A stretch of 28,710 bases of DNA. Source: CAZDAM01 sp964503595. GTDB taxonomy: Bacteria; Muiribacteriota; UBA6191. The notes beneath the pieces were generated by a model. It ran no database searches and had not been told where the DNA came from. It worked only from the letters and a program-made list of their open reading frames with translations. The translations under genes and the position numbers were made by a program. This document shows, piece after piece, positions 1 through 7,200 of the stretch (position 1 is its first letter; every line of letters starts with the position of its first letter). The stretch covers positions 1 through 28,710 of the forward strand of contig CAZDAM010000036.1 in NCBI GenBank assembly GCA_964503595.1, given 5' to 3'.

Positions 1-2
1 AT

Positions 3-179
3 CCATCGGGCGAATTGACAGTTCAGCCCGAAGCTTCACCGGCATGGTCTCCAGCGATGGATTCCATGAAGCCCGTAAATGGAAACATACTGGGTGGCAT
101 GGAATTCAAGGAAGCGGAGTGGGCGTGGGAGATCGCTGCATCCGGTCGGCTGTGGCACCCGCTAGAGCAATTTGCATAA
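3..179 (+). CDS. 3' end of an unidentified gene (partial)
   Basis: A frame open from the left edge of the window ends at TAA 177-179 and gives 58 residues. The composition looks protein-like, with acidic and aromatic stretches such as EFKEAEWAWEIAASG near the C-terminus. I do not recognise the family. It converges on the minus-strand HNH remnant that ends at 200, and the GC hairpin at 192-209 lies between the two stops. The other frames here are less protein-like, but a 58-residue open stretch can occur by chance, so this call is tentative. Confidence 0.4.
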   Translation, partial: PSGELTVQPEASPAWSPAMDSMKPVNGNILGGMEFKEAEWAWEIAASGRLWHPLEQFA

Positions 180-209
180 AAATAAAGAAACCCGGGTTTT
201 TATTCCCGG
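178..209 (-). terminator. Intrinsic terminator of the HNH gene
   Basis: Read on the minus strand, CCGGG (209-205) pairs with CCCGG (196-192) across an 8-nt A-rich loop, followed by the T-rich tail GTTTCTTTATTTTT. The TAA stop of the HNH frame (202-200) falls in the loop. The stem is only 5 bp but all G-C. A perfect palindrome AAACCCGGGTTT (188-199) overlaps it. It may also serve the convergent plus-strand frame. Confidence 0.45.
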
Positions 210-454
210 CCCCTTTCATGCACCAGAGCATGATGCCTGAAGCAAAGCGTGATCAGATTTTCCACAGTGTTCTTTCCTCCCTTTGAGACCGGAATTCTGT
301 GATGGATGTGCAAAAACCGCCTTCCTTCACAGCGTTTTCCCTTGAAATGAAAGGTGCATTGGCCCCGATCGCGTAAATGTACGGCATGTTTCACTTCTGC
401 CGGAACCGGTTTTCTTTTCCGGCCTGTGACAGACGCTTCCAGCGCGGGTTTCAC
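200..454 (-). CDS. HNH endonuclease domain, 5'-truncated remnant
   Basis: This 84-residue frame carries an HNH nuclease fold, which in this family cuts DNA using a metal ion. Cys33 and Cys42 are likely zinc ligands. His51-His52 lie in LHIHHRIP, Asn66 in ENLITLC, and Cys71, His74/75 and His79 follow. The segment PVPAEVKHAVHLRDRGQC matches the lead-in of the dispersed HNH family common in delta-proteobacterial and Bdellovibrio-like genomes. The listed start is a GTG at 454 with no Shine-Dalgarno. The frame stays open upstream to about 550, but there it runs antisense through a group II intron domain V, so the native N-terminal region is probably gone. Full-length relatives have a long N-terminal region. 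I read this as a decayed gene cut by an intron-associated rearrangement. Confidence 0.6.
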   Translation of the reverse strand: MKPALEASVTGRKRKPVPAEVKHAVHLRDRGQCTFHFKGKRCEGRRFLHIHHRIPVSKGGKNTVENLITLCFRHHALVHERGRE

Positions 455-530
455 AGTCTGGGCCAGAATAGAGTCTTCAACCGGTGAAGGTGGTGACTCT
501 GTGAAGGTTTTGAGGTGAAGTCTGACACCA

Positions 531-609
531 GAGCCGTATGAGGGAAAACCTCATGCACGGAATCGATGGGGGCGGCTGGATAAGCTGAAACGGTGAAGCC
601 TGCTGCCTA
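531..609 (+). mobile_element. Orphan group II intron 3' end (domains V and VI)
   Basis: Positions 531-564 form a 34-nt hairpin with domain V features. It begins GAGCCGT with the catalytic AGC triad at 532-534. An ACGG strand at 557-560 pairs with CCGT, a two-base bulge (GC, 555-556) sits at the canonical place, and the apical stem ATGAGG/CCTCAT is capped by GAAAA. The pairing is slightly off consensus: an extra A lies near the base (561-562) and the loop has five bases. A second hairpin follows, GGCGGC..GG (571-579) with CC..GCTGCC (599-607). It fits domain VI and ends in CTAC near 606-609, like an intron 3' splice site. No reverse transcriptase or domains I-IV are seen upstream, so this is a 5'-truncated copy. 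The left limit is unclear (about 475-530). Confidence 0.6.
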
Positions 610-627
610 CCCTGATGATAAATTGTT

Positions 628-1201
628 CTAAAAGGCTGTATCCAGAGTTTCAAGGCTGAGAACTCCGGCATTGCTTCCGGCATAGATTATCAGTCTGGGG
701 CTCTGGGTATCTTCAATTCTGATCTGGTGAATCATGGTTTTTATTGTGCCTGGAACGGGCGAAAAGCTGGCCCCGCTGTCCTGACTCAGGAAAATCCCTT
801 CACTTCCTCCGGCAACCAGAATCTGCCCGCTGGATGCAGCGGTTCTGATGTTGCCGCTCAGTCCGTTTGTAAGCTCGGTCATGAATCCAGCCTTGAAGCG
901 GTAGAATTTGCCGGATGCGACGATCAGGAGGCCATCGCTATAGGCCAGATCTGTTGGATCGACAATTGCCGTTGCGACCGAAAAGCTGGCTCCCGAATCG
1001 ACGGACTGGAAGACAGCCGTGGAGCTTGCCGTATAAAGAACCCCCTGATGGGAGAAAGCTACGGGGAAGGAAGTTCCTGTCAGTGTTGATGCACTGAAAG
1101 TAAGTCCCTGATTGTTGCTCATGAGGAGTCCCTGATCGTGTCCGGCAAGGATGACATCGGTAACGGTTGAAGAGGCGTGCAGGGCGGTGATGTGATACGG
1201 G
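628..1201 (-). pseudogene. Frameshifted C-terminal end of the giant lipoprotein (beta-propeller tail)
   Basis: This frame is displaced by one base from the large upstream gene and continues its beta-propeller. It holds repeats such as FQSVDSGASFSVAT and FLSQDSGASFSPVPG, typical of BNR or sortilin-like blades, and ends at TAG 628-630. The only internal ATG of note is at 1122, with no convincing Shine-Dalgarno. The frame is already protein-like upstream of that ATG (ITALHASSTVTDVILAGHDQG), back to the run of six G at 1199-1204. Adding one base to that run joins it exactly to the upstream gene. It is therefore the last ~190 residues of that protein rather than an independent gene. Sequencing error, mutation and phase variation are all possible causes. 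Confidence 0.7.
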
Positions 1202-4200
1202 GGGAGGGAAGAGCAGGGGTAAGGGTTGAGCCCCCGCTGGCATCAATGGATAAAAGACCGGTGCTGTTGGCAAAGAAAATTCTGCTGTCAGATGGCCTGA
1301 GGGTAATGGCCGTAAAGGAAGTCTGGGTGCTTTGAATCAGGGATGCCTGAGAAATCATCTGGCCATAGGTCAGGGACATCAGGGAGCCTGCAGACAGGAA
1401 GTAGGCGGTCTGGTTCCCTAAAGCCATTCGGGAGACAAGCGGAGGCAGGGCGGAAGTCAGATCACTTAGGGAAGTGCTGGTTCCCATCAGATCGGAGGAA
1501 GCATAAAGATGACTGTCTGTTGCCATAAAGGCCCGGGTTTCCTGCTGGGCGGCGGCAATTCCCACAAGGTTGGTGCCGAAGCTTTGCCAGATCGTCTGGG
1601 CAGCACTTCCATAGTTGGGTAGAGAGAGAATCTGAGAACCACTGGCGGCCAGAATCAGTCCGTGAGAAAACAGGCTGGCATGAGAAATTTCTGATGCCAC
1701 GGGAGCATGGAAAGCAGGTTTGATGGTGTCGGTTTCCGCGGAGAGGTTGGAGGTGATCAGAAGTTTGTTCTGGCTGGTGATGGCAATCAGGGCGCTCAGG
1801 TTCTGGGTAGCCGCTAAGGAGATCAGATCCGTGGCACTGGTGGTGGGAATGGCGCTGCCTGCTCCGGCCAGATTCCAGGAACCGAAGGTTCCACTCAGAT
1901 CCGTGAAGAACAGACCTCCTTTGGTTCCGGTGTAAATGCGATTGCCGGCATAGGCCAGGGTCTGGTGGTAGAGCTTTTCTGTGGTTACTGGCAAGGGCCC
2001 GTTGGCATTCAGATTATCCGAAAAGCTCAGACCGGAACTGGCCGAGCCGCGTAAAGTCTCGGTGGTTGCCGCGTAAGCCCGGCTGGCATGAGATGTTGGG
2101 AACAGAAGAGCGTTGACCGAACGGTTGCCATGAGCAGAAAGCGGAAGCTGAGTGAAGTTTGTTGCGGAAGGCTCTTTTCGGTAAATCCGTCCATTCTGAA
2201 GTGCAAGTAGAGGGCCTTCGAGGCCTGCGGAAACCAGTTGTTCCGGACAGATGGCCTCAAGCCCGGACTGAAGGGATGTGTAGGAATCCGTACTGGCCTC
2301 AAAGTTGGGATTCAGGTTCAGACGTGCCAGACCAAAACGCCCGCAGATGTAGAGTGAAGAATCAAGAAAAGGGTTAGGGTAGATGCGGTTCAGGCCTGCG
2401 TGGGTATTGTTCCACAGGCCGCTGTGATTATTCAGAATTGCTTTTGGAGTGGACAGGAGCCAGGCTGTCTGCAGGGGTGACCGGTTACCAGAGGCTTCCC
2501 GAATCTGAAAGCTCAGGCTGGTCAGGCTTCCTGAGACAAGGCTTGTGGTGTAAACATACTGGCCACTGGAGGGCAGATCGGTAATTTTAGCTCCGTTGAG
2601 CCAGAGCTCGGTATCTCCTTGGCCGGATAGGTTCAGAGAGGCACTCAGGTTTGTTGTCGTCAGAAGCCTCGGAAAAATCGAAGGAGTGGCAGGCAGAGTG
2701 CCATCCAGAGATTTGTAGACTGTCTGGGTCGCATTCAGAGGGGACTGGTTGCCCGCTGCATCTATCAGGCTGACCTGATTCAAACTGAAGAATCCTGCCA
2801 GATTGTCTCCGTTCTTGACCGTATAGTGGGTGGTGAACTGGAGGCCATCGGTGGAGGTAAAATGAAGTTCTTTTCCGGCGAAGGTCAGTATGCTTGTGAC
2901 TCCGGAGGAAACCTTCATGACTGTGGCTCCGGGTTCGGCTGCCTGGGAAATCAGGGAAAAGGTAACATGCTGTCCAAGACCAACCGATTCTGCCAACGGA
3001 TTAGCAAAATCAAAGGAAGTGATTGACGGAGGATTTGGATCCAGAAGAAACCCGATACTGGTGGTAGCTGCTGTAGCAGTCTGCGAGGCTGCATCAGACA
3101 TGGTCAGGGCAAGCTGGACAGGGCTTGAAAGCTGGTTCATATGTCCGTTGTCCAAGATATAGGTTGCCAGATAGTGTGTCCCGTTTGTGGAGGTAAAACT
3201 GAGAGCAACTCCATTGTAAGCGGCAGATGTGAAGCTGAGATTTTCCTCGGCCTTGCTCAGAATCAGAGAGAAGGCCACTGAATCTCCCATTTTCAAAGTG
3301 GTTCGGCTGGATGATGGGGTGGCACTCAGACTCAGAACAATCGGGGGACCAAGATCAATGGGCAGAGAAACTCCATTGAGCCCCGCCACTGTTGTTGCGG
3401 GAAGAAGGGAACGGTTCCCAGCCTGATCGTAGAAATAGACATCGGCAAGCTGAAGGGGCTGGTTCTGATCCGTGTGGGTGGTGGCTACGGTATAGGTTGA
3501 AAGGTAAACGCCTGAAGAGCTTTCTTCAGTGAAGTTCAGGGAGGCGCCGTTGTAGGTGGCAGTAGCCCATCCGAAGCGTTCGGTCCCGCTTGGAGCCAGC
3601 ATGTTTGAGACCAGCATGAATTCGATGTAGTCCCCGACGGTCAGAACACTTACCGGGGAAGTGGAGCTCACGGAAAGGCTCTGGATCGTGGGGCGTCTGG
3701 CATCCAGAGCTGCTGTCATAACAATGAAGCCGGGTATGGAAGCAGAATTTCCTGCCTGATCATAACCCTTGATGGAAGTGAGCTGATTGAGACCTGGAGC
3801 CAGAGTTGTGCGATCGGCATCCAGTGTGAAGGTTGTAATCCAGTGAAGAGAATCTGTGGAAAGAAAGCTTAAGGAAGTTCCGGCGAACAGAGCGGATACG
3901 GTTACCGGAGGATCCTGGGAGCAGGTTGTGGCAATGCATGCGGCGTTGGCGACAAGTTCAAATTCAACGGAATCACCGATTTTGACCCAGCCGCTTTGAA
4001 CTGGAGTGGCTTGCAGAAGACGCATAGACGCCTGGGTCAGAATTGGTGCAACTGGATCGATAGCTTTGGCAAGACTTGTATCCATCAGAGATGTGGTATT
4101 TCCAAAACTGTCGGTGGCAGTGATGTTTACGGGAGCACTGCTTTGAGAGTAGGGATGAACCGGAGAAACAAGATAGTTGGCTGTATACAGACTTCCATCC

Positions 4201-7200
4201 TGGTTGGAAGAAAAACTGAGCGGTACGGTGCCCATGATGGTCGAAACCACCGACAGGGATTTGTCCGGAGGAGAAACGGAGAGTTCAAACAGGATCGAGG
4301 AGTTGGTGGTATTTTCCAGGTTGAAGACCCCCAGCCGTCCGGCAGTGGTGTGGTTGTGACTCAGACTCAGGGTAGAAGGGGTTGCTTTGAAAAGGTAGGG
4401 CAGGTTGGTTGTTGTGAAAAGAGGCCCCTGGTTTCCGACCAGATCATTGAGGCGGGCTTCGAGTTGAATTGGAGTGATGGGGTGTTCGGGCTTTCCGGGT
4501 AGCATGGTGTAGGTAGCCAGGAATGTGCCATCCGTGCTCTGACGGACAAAGTTCAGGCTCTCGCCGTTGAAAAAGCTGGAAACAGCCGTGCTGTCAGCCA
4601 GGGAAGCCGAGCTGGGAACAATACGGAAATGAACCATCTGACCCGAAGCAATTCTGGTGCCTGAAGCGGAATGTTCGATGCGTTCAATCAGGGGGGACTG
4701 GGCATCAACTCCTTTGGCCAGGGCTGCGGTCACAGTTGCGGAAGGATTTCCGGCCAGATCCCGGGCCAGAGCGGAGCAGATCAGGGGACCGCTTGTGAAC
4801 CCGTCTGTGGCCAGAATACTGAGATTGGCCGTATAAACGAGGCCACTGGTATCCGGGCTGAAACTGGTGCTGCGATTGAGGCAGTTTCCCTCTACCAGGC
4901 TGGCAGGGTTGGTGCCGCCGGAAGTTGAGGCCTGGGAAAGGCTCACGGACAGCAGGATCTGATCTCCAATTCTTAAGAGAGTGGCAAGCTGGGAGGAAGA
5001 ATTGGAATTCAGGTTGAAGGACTGAATCTCTGGAGCATCAGTATCAAAAGAGACTGCCGGCAGCTGGGTTGTCCAGGTGCTCAGGTTCCGGGCTTCATCG
5101 CTCAGATTCAGGCTTAGGACCGGAGTGGTGACTGATGGGTGGGTGCTTAAAAGAGTGTAGGTTCCGGAGTAGGTGTTTCCGCTCAGGACCAGTGGGAAGG
5201 TCAGACCTCCGTAGGCAGCTGTGGCTGTGGCGGGCATGGCTTCGCTTACGGTGAAGCTGAGTTCTACGCTATCTCCAATTCTCATGGTTGGAAAACGGGA
5301 GGCGATGGCCGAGAGACTCAGAAGCCGGGGTTTTATCGTATCCAGATTCAGACCGGTGAGAGTCTTGCTGGATACCTGAGATGTGTTGCCTGCTCCATCT
5401 GTCAGGACAATCCCGCTTAAAACGGGTGAGCTCAGGAAGGCATCTGGCACCTGGCTGAGAGGCAGGCTCAGACTCAGGGAGGCATCGAAGCTTAAGGTTG
5501 TACCGCTCAGAAAAGCCTGGCCTGAAGTGACGTCGGTGCTGAAACTGGCCGGGAACAGGCTGATCATCAGGGAATCTGAAAGACCCAGCCAGGTGGCTGC
5601 AACGCTGGGAATGGCTGTCAGCCCTGTTAAAACCGGAATCCCCGTATCAGAAAGAAAACCCGTGGCCGGTACGGTCACGGGCTCCGAGGAGTTTCCTGCT
5701 ATATCCTTTAGCATGACCTGAGCCTGGGTGCTTAGTGGCCCCCCGCTTCCGCTTATGGCCGGAAGGGGAAAAGATGTGACAAGTTGCCCGGAACTCACTG
5801 CACTGAGAGGATAGGTCGAGCCGAACATACTCAGAGAACCGCTGATTCCGGTTTGTGCAATCCGGGGAAAGATGGAAGCTGAAATGAGAGTCCCGACCCT
5901 GGCAGTTGTGAGAGCTGAGCTTAGAACTGCAGAAGCGATCTGAGGGGCCTGATTATCGATGAGAAGACTGAAGCTCAGGGTCTGGGGCAGGCTTCTGGCT
6001 CCTGATGGTTTATGGATTTCAATCTGCTCAAGAATAAGAGAACCGGTTTCCATGCTTCCCGAGGGCAGGGAGATGGTCGTGGCAAGTACATCGCCCTGAC
6101 TTTGAAATAGCAGCGGAATCGTTCCTGTTCCCAGGTTCAGACTTGCCGAAGCAGTATAGTTTCCTGCGAACGGAGATGTAGCCAGTCCAATCTGAAGAGT
6201 ATCGTGAATGATCGCGGCTCCGGTTCGGGACAGATTGCTGGCGGTGACACTGACGGCAGCGGGCAGGCTGGCATCAACGATGGGGGTGATCCTGCCCGAT
6301 TGGGGAGCGGATCGATTGCCTCCCAGATCCTCAAGCCAGATCTGCCAGGTGGAGTTGGCACTGGCATCACCGCTATTGGCATCAATATTCCTGAGGAGTT
6401 CAAAGGAAGTTCTGTTGGTCAGGGGAGGAAGGCTGAAAATCGAACTTCTCCAGGAGGCAAAGGCCGAGACTGTTGATGGTGAAGTGGCTTCTCTGGATGG
6501 GTCGACGGTGACGAAGAAACGGATTTTGTGATCCGGAATGAGGATAGTGGCAATGGTTTGAGGAGTGACTGAAGCCAGGCTGATCGCTGGAGCTACAGCA
6601 TCAATGGTATGGACAATGGGAAGAATGGCAGAGCTCAGAGGGGGAATGGCAGCATTCCCGGCCAGATCCCGGGCAGTCAGGATAATGCTTGGCGCATGTC
6701 CGGAAGTATCTGTGGCTTCCACAGTTGTCTGAGCCTTGTAGAACAATCCCCCGGATTGCGGCGAAAAGGTCAGGGGACGGTTGAACCAGGTCGCTGAAAC
6801 GATGAGATCGGGCTCTTCGGACGCCAGAGAAAGAACAAATTCGATCGATTTTCCAACGCCAAGGACTCCTGAAGAAGACAGATTATTGGAAATCTGAAGG
6901 ATCCGGGGGCGGCGGGCATCCAGGATAGCCTGCCCGGTAAAATCGGTTGAAGAGGTATTACCCGCCTGATCGGTGACATTGATCAGCCCCTGGACGGGAT
7001 GGCCGTGTCCGGCGTCATTCTCTTCCAGAATGAAGCTGGTGGTCAGGCTTAGGTCGTTCAGCGACATGGTATTTAAGGGCGAAGTGGTAAAGGCTCCACT
7101 CGGAAATTTTCTCCAAAACGATGCCTGAGGTTGAAAATCGCTGTTTTCAAGTGTAAGGGAAAATGTGATGGCCTGACCGATTCCGACACTTCCAGAGGCT

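Noticed and set aside
1119..1122. Independent gene starting at ATG 1122 (164 aa)
   Set aside because: The propeller-like frame continues upstream of that ATG to the G6 run and there is no Shine-Dalgarno, so it is the frameshifted tail of the giant gene.
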